NCBI GenBank assembly: GCA_014529385.2
Contig: CM043950.1
Coordinates: 79,356,343-79,420,342 of the forward strand
Direction: 5' to 3'
Origin: Adiantum capillus-veneris
Taxonomy: Eukaryota; Streptophyta; Polypodiopsida; Polypodiales; Pteridaceae
DNA: 64,000 nt
Below, piece after piece: positions 34,601-47,539 of the stretch. The position numbers and the translations under genes are program-made. Positions within the stretch are counted from its first letter, which is position 1. Each line of letters opens with the position of its first letter. The notes under the pieces are model-generated. The model was not told where the DNA came from. It searched no databases and saw nothing but the letters and a program-made list of their open reading frames with translations.

Positions 34601-34845
34601 GTGCTTCAAGAGGTGTCAAAGAAGCAACCACAAATTTGACTACAAGTCCAAGTCTAGCAAGTGCAAATACAGATAAAAGATTCTTCTTGATCCTAGGTAC
34701 ATAAAGTGCATCAACAAGTGTGAAAGAACTGCCATTTGCAGTAGTAAGCACAATCTTTCCAAATCCCTGAACCGGATAAAAGGCATTGTTGGCACAAGTG
34801 ACTGAATTTCCATGAGGGACAGACTCTCGAGAGGTGAACAAATCA
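31652..34845 (-). pseudogene. Element E: decayed copia pol (same family as D)
   Basis: Read leftwards, the pieces correspond to element D in order: protease tail ESVPHGNSVTCANN (34845), a deletion between KFV and ASLTPLEAP, integrase HSDVCGPMQTPSLGN and TMGTLRSD (34578-34306), the GVAERKN region with frameshifts, ARCMVKSQALPHSFWLEAI (34176), reverse transcriptase parts with YVDDLLITGPNERH (32763-32551), and RNase H with SSSKAEYRA ending VPTKDILADLFTKALS (32151-31770). Gag, protease N-terminus and 5' LTR are missing; at 34846 the sequence changes to a fragment of the TIR element. Many frameshifts make it inactive. At the D amber site E keeps the sense codons. Confidence 0.92.
33002..33187. mobile_element. 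176-bp insertion in element E with 5-bp duplication
   Basis: Element D reads ACGACAAGTGGGAGCAAAAG (reverse complement of its PTCRMT region) without a break. In E the same sequence is interrupted after GTGGG (33002-33006) by 33007-33182 and resumes with a second GTGGG (33183-33187). The insert starts GGGTGAAAGCG and ends GTTTTTCAT, without long inverted ends. It behaves like a small non-autonomous transposon. Confidence 0.7.
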
Positions 34846-34950
34846 CTAAAATTGAAAGTTATGACCAATTTACAAGAATTGCATAATCCTATTTTTTGGC
34901 CAAAATTATCACTTTTATGATTTTTTGGTGGCTTTCTTGATATCCTTATT
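34846..34950 (+). repeat. Fragment of the TIR element family
   Basis: The sequence GTTATGACCAA...TCCTATTTTTTGGCCA...ATGATTTTTTGGTGGCTTTC...GATATCC matches 58215-58305, inside the complete TIR element at 57808-59182, in the same orientation. It borders the deleted end of copia E. Confidence 0.65.
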
Positions 34951-34989
34951 TTTTTGGCCCCACACCAGCCTTGCCATTGCCATCTATGC

Positions 34990-35880
34990 TAGGTTTTTCG
35001 TGGCTATTGGCCGTCCCTAGCTACACACCACTAGCTACTCCTCCGGGAGTCACCCCAGTTGAAACTCCTCGCTTTGGGGCCTAGACTCCAGTGCAGATAC
35101 CTGACGTCCGTACCCCCATTGACACGCTTCTAGAGACCCCTGTTGAGACACCCTGGTTCACGCATCACATGTGAGAGGGCTTGCCGTACTCAGTCAACAT
35201 CAACGGTGGCATCATCTTGGATGACAAAGGCAAGAAGGTGATCTTGTGTATGCGCGGACTTTGTTCTCAGGTGTTTAGACACTACATACTAAACACCATG
35301 AGTGAAGTGCCAAGTGAGTTAAAATACAGAGTCATTAGCATGTTGCATGACAAGTTTCCCATGTCAAGTTGGAATGAGTGCTTCAATGAAGACCTGATAA
35401 AGGTTCAAATGCGCGAATAGTGCAAGCACAAGCGTTCTTAAGTACAAAATGAAATAAAGCATGGGTGGAAAAGACCAAATTGGCTGGCCAAAGAAGATTG
35501 GAAGAATGTGAAGCGAGTAGCGTGCGAGAATCCTGACAAGTAGAAGCAAAAAAAAGGAGGCAGCCAAAGCGCTAGTAGAGGTAGGGAGATCACACCACTT
35601 GGGGAGCGGTGAGTGGGCATCATTTGAGGCTGATTTTGTAAGTTTTTTTGCATTGTTCTTTAGGTTTGGTAGTTACATCTATTTGTACTTTTAAATTCTA
35701 ACATAATGGATTCTTTGTATGTTTTGAACACTGGTCGATGAGATAGGACGTGACCCCACACCGTACGAGCGTGAGTACGCAGGCAGAAACGGATTAAACA
35801 CCCTGATGGACATTCTGAGTTCTCGCGGCGGCATGGGTAGTATTTCACTTTACTCTTTTACATTTGTTGTATTTTAGTGA
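34990..35880 (+). pseudogene. CACTA-type second protein (TNPA/Ptta-like) remnant
   Basis: An open frame (about 35160-35420) reads LPYSVNINGGIILDDKGKKV, then KYRVISMLHDKFPMSSWNEC. After a stop it continues with KRPNWLAKEDWKNVKRVACE and AAKALVEVGRSHHLG, and further on with VGRDPTPYEREYAG near 35745. A pattern of Trp/Lys-rich helices, a SHHLG-like phrase and a GRDPTPYE-like phrase is typical of the plant Ptta/En-Spm companion transposase. The match is by pattern and the gene is broken by stops. It points right, opposite to the TNP2 remnant at 38.8-40.2 kb, so it may come from another CACTA copy. Confidence 0.45.
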
Positions 35881-36259
35881 TAAGCTAAGAAAATAGATTG
35901 TTTTGTAAATTATATGTTTATACTTACAGAAAGTCTTATTGATTTTTTCTGCAGAAACCCACAAATATGTCGCTTGGACGTGATGAGACGTCTGATTAGA
36001 CGACATCAATCTACCCATAGACAAATAGCATTAGTTTCCTTTTGTCATAGCAACGTGTATCCGTCTTTTTGTAACTGTTGGAAAACCATGTATTTTCTCA
36101 ATAATGACAATGGTGTTGTAACTATTACATTTATGAAGCTTAACAATCAAGTGACTTTGCCTATGATGTGTACAATTGTCATTGATTTACTTTCATCAAT
36201 TTACTTTTGTCAGTTTTGTACCTTTATTCTGCAAAAAATACTATGCGTGATGCAGTTAA

Positions 36260-36945
36260 TGGTTATATTGTCTTGTGGATGACTTCTTTATATTGTCTTG
36301 TGGATGACTTCTTTGGATCTATACCTTGCAATTTCTTTCAAAGGTGAATTTGGGCTTATCTTGGATTCATTTAGGTTTACTCTATCATTGAAACATTCAA
36401 TATGGTTGATGGGTGGCAGTGCATTCAATTCCTTGCCACCCAAAAAATTTTACTCTCGGGTGTCACTTTATAAGGCTCTGCAACGTCGCAATGAGTTTCA
36501 CTATAGGAAGCCTCCAACCATCGCTATCTATGGTGCTATCTACATCACTATATAGCAACGTATATAGCGACACATATAGCAACGTTCCCGTAGCGACAAC
36601 AAGGAGTATAGAAACCCAAAGTATTTTTGTCGCTAAAAACGTCACAAGTGCACACAACCTCTTGAAGTCACCCTAAAGGCCTTGGATGCCCCAACATTGC
36701 ATATTTTTACCCTAGGTATATAAGGCAGTGTATAAAGGAAATTAGGGTTCTCAAGCTCATTTGTTGAGAGGACTCGTTGGTGAGAGCTCTTGAGGTGTGT
36801 GTATATGGAGTCCTTGAGATTCTCTTTGCTCATGAGACTTGATTAACACTAATTAATGATTCATTCTCTTTCACTATGCCTCTCTCAATCTTCCTATGAT
36901 TTCCGATGATGCTTAGATTAGTTAGGTCATAACTAATTAGTGGTT
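36260..36945. other. Non-coding stretch with short duplication and TAGCGAC motifs
   Basis: ATTGTCTTGTGGATGACTTC occurs twice in tandem at about 36268-36314. At 36546-36640, CACTATATAGCAACG is followed by repeated TAGCGAC/GTCGCTA words, similar in kind to the words near 60600-60718. This could be the subterminal part of a CACTA element, but matching ends were not found. Confidence 0.35.
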
Positions 36946-36947
36946 AA

Positions 36948-37745
36948 CACTAGAATGGTAACCTAATAGGACAAAAGTGTCCTTTCAGGGTTTTGGGCAA
37001 AAATTCCAAAACCATAGTAGATCCACTCATTTTGAAAAATCCTTTCATGACCTTATAGTTCAAGAACTACTACATATAAAAAAAATGAGAAACTTGTAAT
37101 TTTTCTCATCCCTTCGTCACTACAAGCCTCCAAAGTTGATGGACCAGTGCATTTTGCCTAAAACAACAATTTCTTACAGTTGATTGCATATAAATAAGAG
37201 TGGAGATTTTTGTAGGACATGAGATAAAATGCCCCGTTAACGTCAGTGGGTTGGTGACCAAAACATATGGTTGCTTTTACCTCACTAATTTATATTTGGG
37301 CAAAAAAAATAGGTACAAAAAAGTTGTATTTTTGCCATTCTACGGACCTATCATCAAAGTTTCTATAGTCACGCTCAATACAGATACTATATACATGTTT
37401 TCTTAGTTCTTTTTGGGCCTCTGGATTCAAAAGGAGCCATGTAGCATGTCAAAAGGATAATGGATGTCTTACAATTGGAACCTGGCGGCAATGATAAAGT
37501 GCTAAATACAGCAAACATGAAAAAACTGGGTCTAGCATTATGACCTCTAGAAACCCATAGAAACTACTCAATATCTAGCCAAGTTTGTAGTCTATGATTA
37601 GATATGGTTACTACCTACAAAATACACACAATTGGCCTAAGAAACTAGCAATATTGAGAAAGTTATACTTGCTACTCTAAAATGTATCGTATTCTTCAGT
37701 GAGAATAAAAAAACTCAACCATCATCATATACTATGCAAAGGAGC
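36948..37745 (-). mobile_element. Deleted copy of the TIR element
   Basis: It starts CACTAGAATGGTAACCTA, preceded by TTAA (36944-36947), which corresponds to the right end of the element at 57808-59182 read backwards. Long stretches match in inverted orientation (CCAAAACCATAGTAGATCC, GCCTCCAAAGTTGATGGA, AAAGTTTCTATAG, GATATGGTTACTACCTAC). Homology ends at about 37740 (CTATGCAAA), so about 560 bp including the other terminus are missing. Confidence 0.8.
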
Positions 37746-38195
37746 CTCGTCGAACACGAGACGATGTCGAGGAATCAGTGGCGGCATCCCCACAACAACC
37801 ATTGCCTCCACCACCACAACATCAGTGCTGCCTAGACGAGTGTGAAGATCGTCTCGTCGACACCAAAGATTCAAAGCGCGTTGAATTCTCCGAAATAGAG
37901 TGAGACACTAACGGACTGGAACAACATGATGGTGATCCAGAGTGATGATGCTTTTCTATCACCTCCTCTACTGGGGTGAAAAAGAAGAAAGAAACTCATC
38001 ATCTTCCATACCTGCATTAAACACACGAACATGAGAGAGAGACAGAGAGAGAGCAAGTGAGAGAGAGAGAGAGAGAGAGAGAGGACTCATAAAGGGGGAG
38101 GGATTCCTGTGTAGAGAGATTCCTGTGAAGTTCTTGTGAATTTATCTCCCATGTGCATTCTACATATCTTGTAAAAGGATGAAACTCGTGGTGTG

Positions 38196-38306
38196 ATGGA
38201 GACTGAGACTACAATCACGAGAGAGGTGATCCATCCATGCTCATAGATGTAGCATCTATGAGGAGAGATGGGTCACCTCCTTCACGATTGCAACCTCAGT
38301 CTCCAT
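38196..38306 (-). ncRNA. Long near-perfect foldback (possible small-RNA precursor)
   Basis: Arms 38196-38249 and 38253-38306 are each 54 nt with a 3-nt loop and no bulge. 43 of 54 positions are Watson-Crick pairs. Nine of the 11 differences are transitions. In a - strand transcript seven of them become G-U pairs, giving 50 of 54 paired positions. Such a foldback is the shape of a plant microRNA or small-RNA precursor, or of a young inverted-repeat transposon. No promoter or target can be assigned from this window. Confidence 0.5.
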
Positions 38307-38829
38307 TGCACTCAGAGCGCAGTGCTATGTCGGAGTATCAGACTTTCACGACACACCGAGGAGTGTCCTTGCTTGTGAGAACATAGCTGGAGCATACCTA
38401 GAGTGGAAGCAATGATGTTTAAACACAATTTAAATTTCTCAAGTATAGCATATAGACAAGAATGGACAAAAAGCCACGGAAATACAATATATATTATAAA
38501 ATGGAGAAAAATTGTTCAAATACAATGTTTATGGCTTTAAGAGGTCTCTCTCTTGTCCTCACATAGCTCAACATAACTCACTATGTCCATATAGAGATCT
38601 TTGTTTAGGAACATGTCCTCCGTTTCATTTCGTAGATCCTTTGCATACACCCATAGAGAGTAGCAGCTTGATGCTTCTTCAATGAGGGTGCCGGACTAGC
38701 ATTACGTCTAGTTCCACATGTGACACATGCTCTGTATTCAGTTGTTTGAATCCATGCATGTATACACATGACAATAGATAAGCTTGAGAAAAACCAAGAT
38801 TTACAGTGTTTGAGTTTGAGTGTAAATCA
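38307..38829. other. No feature seen
   Basis: I see no supported gene, terminal repeat or motif cluster here. It lies between the foldback and the end of the TNP2 remnant and may be the element's 3' untranslated part. Confidence 0.3.
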
Positions 38830-40197
38830 CCTCAGCATTTTGTTAGTCCAGATAGTCATGCATGGTCCACATTACAATGCCTCTGATCAAAGAATTCCAT
38901 CGACATGTGCAGCGGCTCATGTCTACCAGTTCTATCCCAATCCACAATTCTTGTAGCTCTTCCAATAGTTGATGAAGATACACATCCATATTCTTCACTT
39001 TTACCGCCCCGGCACAATCAAGATTAGCTAAAGGTGCCCCTTCTTGGTAGTCAACCATGGGGGAATATTGTAGTCGGGACGATGAAAACGGGCCATACAT
39101 CATAAGATGTTGATCTCTAACCAAATGGATTTACGCTATCCATAGCCAGGCCTATGCACAAATTTCGAGCTTCCCTGGCAAAATCCACCCATGTATCGTC
39201 TTTATGTTCCCAGGCTGCGCAATCTGAAGGAATCCGTAGCACACCATCCGAAGATCTATTCTCCTCGTTCCATGATGCTAGGGTGGCCATGAACTTACAT
39301 TTGAAGAAATTCTTGATGCAACGAAGCAGAGGAAAATGTCGAAAACCTTTTGTGGAGTTTTTGTGGAGTGGAGATCTACTCGATATCTCTCGGAATCACA
39401 TTTTGGACACTTCTCCATGTCTATGTATTCCCCTCTGAAAGAAATGCAGTCATTAAGACAAGCGTAAATCGGATTGTAATCCATCCCCAAGTTTTGAAAA
39501 ATCTTTGTTGCTTCCTCTTTAGAATATGGCATCACATTATCAGCTGGCAATATGTGCTCTTTGAGCAATCTACACTACGAAAAAAATACGGTACACTTGT
39601 GTAAGTAATCTATCATATCATTATACATCTAGAGTTTTTTTATTGAAGTAAACACATTGTAATAGGTCACCTGAAAAGCTCTATGACGCTACTGTCACTC
39701 CATCCAAACTTTGCCTGCATGTTGAGACGAATCAGGAGCGCCTTCAATCTAGACAAACGTGCTCCATCATACAATGACATATCGACTTCAGTTTTCATAT
39801 CATCATAGATAACACTTTCTAAATCCATGATCGTCTCGATTATTTCATTGATCTTGAGCTCAAACATTGCCTCATTGGGAATGTGGTCTTCATGATTATC
39901 CTCCAAGATTTCAGAGGCTACATCTTGTGGCCTCACGTATGCTGCTTGACCAAAGCGCCTGCGAACATGTCTATTGGGTTGCAAGATTGCTGCCTTTTGG
40001 TCAGCGTCAGAGTCCGACGAGTTATAATTGGCAACAACTTGATCTATAATAGATGTATCAAACTCGCCAAATTTTTGAACATGCTGCAAAGAAACGCGTC
40101 TTGTCCGTTGCACAACATGCTTGCATTGATTAACAAAGACATAAGATCCTTGTTGAGAGAGAGGTGTTTTGGTTGGATGGCCCAACATCCTTGTCAC
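38830..40197 (-). pseudogene. CACTA (En/Spm) TNP2-type transposase remnant
   Basis: Reading leftwards, 40197-39667 ends with LYDGARLSRLKALLIRLN and FGWSDSSVIELF, which fits the start of the TNP2 domain. After a short gap that could be an intron or decay, 39568-39278 reads NLGMDYNPIYACLNDC, FRGEYIDMEKCPKCDSERYR. This is the typical Cys-rich stretch of TNP2 transposases, which cut CACTA elements at their ends. Further left come LAMDSVNPFG, SYDVWPV, DVYLHQLLEELQELW and a decayed WTMHDYL. Frameshifts and the loss of the C-terminal half make it inactive. The N-terminal part is followed directly on the right by the 360-bp repeat. Confidence 0.75.
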
Positions 40198-40551
40198 TAC
40201 TCATAATGAATGTAAGAACCTTATAACCTAGACATAAATTTAATCTTCTATTGGCATCCTCCATCTTTTATCTCTGTCTCTCTCTTTTTCTCTCTCTCTC
40301 TCTCTCTCTCTCTTTGTTCACACTATAAACTACCTCACATACTCTAGTCATGTCCGAATCCTGCACACCTCGGTCTAGAGGTGCACAGAGATCAAAACCA
40401 CCGGGTTATAATCTCGTATTTATTGGTCAATGCCATTTGTGGGTACTAGAAATCTACACACCCATGTCTACATGATAGTGCATGTAGTGGAAAAAACCCC
40501 TTTGTCTCTTCTCTAGTTGTAGCAATCACAACATCTTAACATCTCTTCACA
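40192..40551. repeat. 360-bp repeat, left copy (uninterrupted)
   Basis: It starts TGTCACTACTCATAATG and ends CTTAACATCTCTTCACA. It holds a (CT)n tract (40275-40312) and a stretch CTGCACACCTCGGTCTAGAG...CCACCGGGTTATAATCTCG. The second copy lies at 57449-59198 and is split there by the TIR element. The copies differ by scattered substitutions. The pair could be LTRs of an old element that hosts the LINE, or two insertions of one dispersed repeat. Confidence 0.7.
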
Positions 40552-40740
40552 ATAGTGGATAATTGAGCTTGCAAGGAAAGCTAAGCCTACAAGAAGCCCA
40601 ACCATCTCTCTCTTTTTTGACATAGATCTTGAAGGTGCTTGTAGCTTTGGAATGTTCAAAGGCTAGCTAGCAACAAAATGCGTTCTTCTTTTATTCGACA
40701 TGAGTGATGGAAGAGGCAAGCTGATAACTCATAATTTTTA

Positions 40741-40860
40741 GCTTGTGTGTATGTGTGTGTGTGTGTGAGTGTGTGTGTGTGTGCGTGTGTGAGAGAGAGA
40801 GAGAGAGAGAGTGTATGTGTGTGTGTGTGCGAGAGAGAGAGAGAGAGAGAGAGATAGATA
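40741..40860. repeat. (GT)n/(GA)n simple repeat at the LINE 3' end
   Basis: Alternating GT and GA dinucleotide runs. They lie just downstream of the last LINE coding residues (LINE reads leftwards), where a LINE 3' tail is expected, and may be that tail. Confidence 0.6.
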
Positions 40861-40914
40861 GTTCTATTATCATCCTCGGAGGTCAAATATGACCTATGAG
40901 ACCAAATGAACATG

Positions 40915-43900
40915 TCACGTGGTGTGAGTGGAGGTCATAAGTGACTCTCGATGCTCAAAAAAGGCTGAAATGAGCGTCGCAATAGAGAGTCCACATCGTG
41001 GTTGGGAGAGGAAGGTATATAGGGAGAGCTCATGGCTGAATATATGGCAAAAAGAGGACCTAATGTGGTCAAAATCTAGGCACTCAAGTAGTGTGTGGTA
41101 CTCACTCTCTCGCACTTGACGAGGGCATAAGGTGCAAAGTCGATGACACTCCTCGCTAGTGCCCCAACGTCCTATCATGCAGTGTAGAGAATGGGAGCTA
41201 AGACAAATGGAGGCAAGGTGCGGATCGCACTCAACGGGATGGGCTCAAGGATGTAGGGATGGGTTCGGTTACCTCGTTCAGAGAAGAAGAGAGATTTGTA
41301 TTTTGGGGCAATGTGTGTGGTGTAATGCTGAAGCGGGAACCTTCGGATTTCTCCCAAGTCGTGATACATTGGCGTTGTAAGAATGCCTCATTAACTTGGG
41401 AGTCGATCGATGCATCCTTGACCAAGTGACATGCATCCCATCTTCCAAACCATTTCTTGATGTCAAGCATCCACCCCGAACTTAGTATTTTTCTCTTGTA
41501 TGTCTTTTGAGCCTTTTGACTTGCTTCATATGAGATTCTAGGAAGTCGATGCAAAGGGCTATGTTGTGTCTTACGCATGTACTCCACAACCCTTTGCATG
41601 CCCAATACCTCAATGGCAAGCGATCCGGACTCAAGAAGTAAGAGAATGTAGGGTGTTTGTGTCTTGAATTGGAGAAAGTTGGTGAGAAAACGCTTTTGGA
41701 CATTCTCAAACTCTTTCCAAGTAGACTTCCTGATGCTTCCACCCCACACTTCAACTCCATAAAGAATCATGGGTGTCACCAATGTGTCAAAGAGGTACTT
41801 TTTGAGAGACCAACACTTGATCTCTCCAGCATTTCACATGTTCTCAAATGCATAATAAGCCCTCTTTCCAGCTTCCAAGAAACACATTGCACAATCCTTC
41901 CATTTTTGATTGGATGGAACCTCAAGGCCAAGGTACTTGAAGTGATCTACCACTTCAAGTTTCTCATTGTTGTATACAATGCATGGATTTTGGTCATTGA
42001 GGGTCTTTACAAGCATAACCTTGGTTTTGGATCCATTCAAGATCAGCCTTCTATGTAGCCAAAAGCGTTCCAAGACACTCATAGACTTTTGTGCATCTTC
42101 TAAGGTATGTGCCAAGAGCACTACATCATCGGCATAAAGCAAAAGCATGATCACCGCATTTCCGATCTTAACCTCTCATATGCCTTCTTGGTGCATAAAA
42201 TCAAGAACCATGTATTACAATTCATCAATGAGTAGCCCAAAGAGGGTTGGGGAAAGTGGGCATCCTTGTTTGACACCAATGGTGTTTGCAAAAAAAATTG
42301 AAATTCCATCTCCCATACGTAATTGACATATCACTTTTTGGTAGATGCGAAAGATTGCATGCATAAATTCTCTCGGCACTTGAAGGCTTTGCATACGTCT
42401 CCAAAGATTTCTTGAAATCCAATCGAGACGCTTCCATAAGAACTCGAAGAGTGACAAGGTGATCAATAGTGCTATGATGCTTTCGAAAACCTACCATTCT
42501 TTTTAGCCCATTCACTTATCTTCATCTCCATGATACATCCAAATAACTTTTCCATCAAAGAACAAACCATTATAGTGCAATAGTTGTTCACATTGTTTAC
42601 ATCTCCTCCTTTGTGTAAAGGTTTGATCCAATTTGCACTCCAATCATGAGGCATGCCATACTGAAGTGCAAGGTTAAACATATCGCATATCCAATATCGT
42701 GCTTTCTTGCTTGTCCAATTAATCATTTCAGCCTTGACACCTTTAAGGTCACCTGCCTTGCGAGTAGCAACTTTCTCAAGCGCGCGGCATACATCTTCAA
42801 TGGTAAAGAAGGGAGACATAAACGGAAGGGAGCTACAACACTCCATCTTATCAACATTGGGTTGCTCATAGAGGTTCGTGCAATGCATATACATATCCTC
42901 AAGAGTCAAGTCACCAAAGCTCTCAACGCGCTTGCCTTTTAGATTTTGCCAAAACTTACCACATGCATGTGCTTTCTCTTGCGCTAAAAGAAGTTGTTTT
43001 TTGACTTCCCACCTTCTCCTCTTCTTTTGAACAAGTGCTTTGTATGTGTGTGAACATTCCAAGTAAATTTCCTTGTCTTTGAGTGCATCCAATCTCAAGT
43101 GTTTTTGGGCTTGACTACATTCCATGTCAAACCATTTCTTCTTGGTGCTACCCTTCTTAGACCTTTTGCAAGACATGTGTTTCATCGAAAATCATTCCTT
43201 CGCACAAGAGAAAATTACTTCTTTGAAAATTTTTTACTTGCATTCTAATGTTGGGCTCTCTTGATGCTCTATCATGCTTAAGATTTGGTCCACCATATCA
43301 GCATATATAAGTGCTCGTTCGAAGTCTAGACGTAGGTACAAATGATTCACATCATGATTGGAGGCTACATGCTCGGGCCATTTACCGCACTTGAGGTCAA
43401 TACATAACATCCTATGATCCGATTCCAGATTCTATTCACCAAGTGTAAAGCTTTGTATGCATTCTAGAGTGGCTTTCGAGAACAACATATATTCAATCAC
43501 GCTATCACCATTGTGCTTTCTACATGTAAAGTCATTGGTGCCTTGCCATAGAGATACACCATTTGCAATGAGCATTCCGGTACTATTGCACATATGTAGA
43601 AGTGACTTTCCATAGTGATCCAGTTCTTTTGCATCATTAGAACTTCGATTATACATGTATGAGTCGTCCATTCTTGTTGAGACATGTATCATGTCGACTT
43701 GTTGTGTGTCGTGCTGTAACATATTTGTGCGAGCATTCATGTTTCCAAAAAAAATGAGTTCTCCTTGATCCTTGTAATGAGCAATGTCTTTCTCTAGTTC
43801 AACAAAGCGCTGATCTCTATCCATATTCAAGTGAGCATAAAAGTTGGAGTCATAGTGAGGAATGTAGTAACCAGCCACAACCATGACTTGACCATTTGGT

Positions 43901-44209
43901 GGGCTGATTTTCAGCCATAAGTAGCGTTTATTCTTATCTTCTTTGACAATGGAAACATCTTTCAAACCCTTTTTGGTCATACATGCTACGCCTCCTTGGC
44001 CTCTTCGTTGCTTTGCATTTTTGGTCCACATCAAAGAATACACATCGTATTTGTCCAATCAAAGGATTTGTTGCGTATCATGCTTCCATGTTTCGACAAG
44101 AAGTATCACATCGGAGTCATTGGTAAGCTCATCAATGCCAATTCCCGCATTCCATGGATACCCATTACAATTCCAAAATCTTATTCGCAAACGTGAGTTG
44201 GTCTCATAG
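40915..44209 (-). pseudogene. LINE ORF2: endonuclease and reverse transcriptase (broken)
   Basis: From right to left: an APE-type endonuclease starting RIRFWNCNG, with VILLVETW, GYYIPHYDSNFY, FFGNMNART (usual GDFN; one Asp changed) and CRKHNGDSVIEYM (44209-43432); a connecting region (43185-42472) with KAGDLKGVKAEMI and WIKPLHKGGD; reverse transcriptase blocks GVKQGCPLSPTLFG (42466-42215) and LLYADDVVLLAH (42154-41834); a C-terminal part with ILYGVEVWG (41782-41231); and a zf-RVT piece CTLCPRQVRESEYHTLLEC (41178-40915). The protein would nick target DNA and prime reverse transcription there. Frame changes and stops (for example just before MDKYDVYSL) inactivate it. Gypsy element H is inserted at its N-terminal end. 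Confidence 0.9.
44206..44209. other. Element H target-site duplication (left copy)
   Basis: ATAG directly precedes the LTR start TGATAGCC and occurs again at 55587-55590 directly after the LTR end CCTCA. A 5-bp duplication is more usual; the fifth base differs. Confidence 0.75.
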
Positions 44210-46928
<2,719 letters not shown>

Positions 46929-46930
46929 AT

Positions 46931-46948
46931 TGGTGCCCCCACGGAGGA
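46931..46948 (+). other. Element H primer-binding site candidate
   Basis: TGGTGCCCCCACGGAGGA follows the LTR end after two bases (AT). It starts with the obligatory TGG, but it is neither the initiator-Met nor the tRNA-Asp site seen in neighbouring elements. The matching tRNA was not identified. Confidence 0.55.
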
Positions 46949-47001
46949 CGGCTTGTGTATTTTTGTGTAGAATCAACCTTTAGCATAGTCAAGTAGTTTG
47001 C

Positions 47002-47214
47002 ATGAATCACGAAAATTTGTATGATCCCTTCATTCCCATTGCAAGGCAAAAGGTACACATAATTGTTAGTACTAAGTTGCAATTTCAACTTGTCATTCGT
47101 AGAATTTTAGGTCCTCTTAGGTTGGCCGAGATAAACGCTTCAGTAAATCCTTTTATTTTGCCTCTCATTAGGTACGACCTTCGTTTGGACATCTATATTT
47201 TTGTTTTGTTTTAA
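47002..47214 (+). CDS. Element H: small leader ORF 1 (70 aa), unknown
   Basis: A 70-residue frame between the primer site and gag, starting MNHENLYDPFIP and ending LDIYIFVLF. It has no Cys and no known domain. It is clearly related in sequence to the next frame (47236-47454): both have an ILPLI-Y core, ASxN before it and an Asp-x-x-Ile-Phe-x-Leu end. Keeping a protein-level resemblance while the DNA has diverged suggests coding function, but expression is unproven. It could act as an upstream ORF that controls gag translation. Confidence 0.4.
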   Translation: MNHENLYDPFIPIARQKVHIIVSTKLQFQLVIRRILGPLRLAEINASVNPFILPLIRYDLRLDIYIFVLF

Positions 47215-47235
47215 GCATTAGGTCATGCATAGACC

Positions 47236-47454
47236 ATGGATAATGGCCCAGGAATAGAGGTTTTCCCCTTCCATTTTACTCCACACATTAGAATAAACAT
47301 TGCAATTAGTAGGAAAATCCATTTTCAACAACGTATGGTGTTTATGTTTGGTGCCCAAAGAGTAGGAGAAATTCTCGCATCACCAAACCTTGTCATCCTA
47401 CCTCTTATTGATTATCATAGGTCGTTTGATGTGAATATCTTTATTTTGTTGTAG
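47236..47454 (+). CDS. Element H: small leader ORF 2 (72 aa), paralogue of ORF 1
   Basis: A 72-residue frame 21 bp after ORF 1, starting MDNGPGIEVFPFHF and ending FDVNIFILL. It aligns to ORF 1 nearly end to end with roughly a third of positions identical by eye and many conservative changes (VGEILASPN against LAEINASVN; VILPLIDYH against FILPLIRYD). Gag starts 85 bp downstream. No known family was recognised. Confidence 0.4.
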   Translation: MDNGPGIEVFPFHFTPHIRINIAISRKIHFQQRMVFMFGAQRVGEILASPNLVILPLIDYHRSFDVNIFILL

Positions 47455-47539
47455 AATAGATTGCAAGCTATAAAAAATTATTGTGTAAATCTTTTTAAGA
47501 AAGAAAAACAAAAACGGGTGTCACTTTGAAATCAATTCA

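Noticed and set aside
40380-40425. RNA polymerase III B-box (GGGTTATAATCTCG) making the 360-bp repeat a SINE
   Set aside because: The B-box match is imperfect and no convincing A-box at the proper distance was found, so the class was left open.
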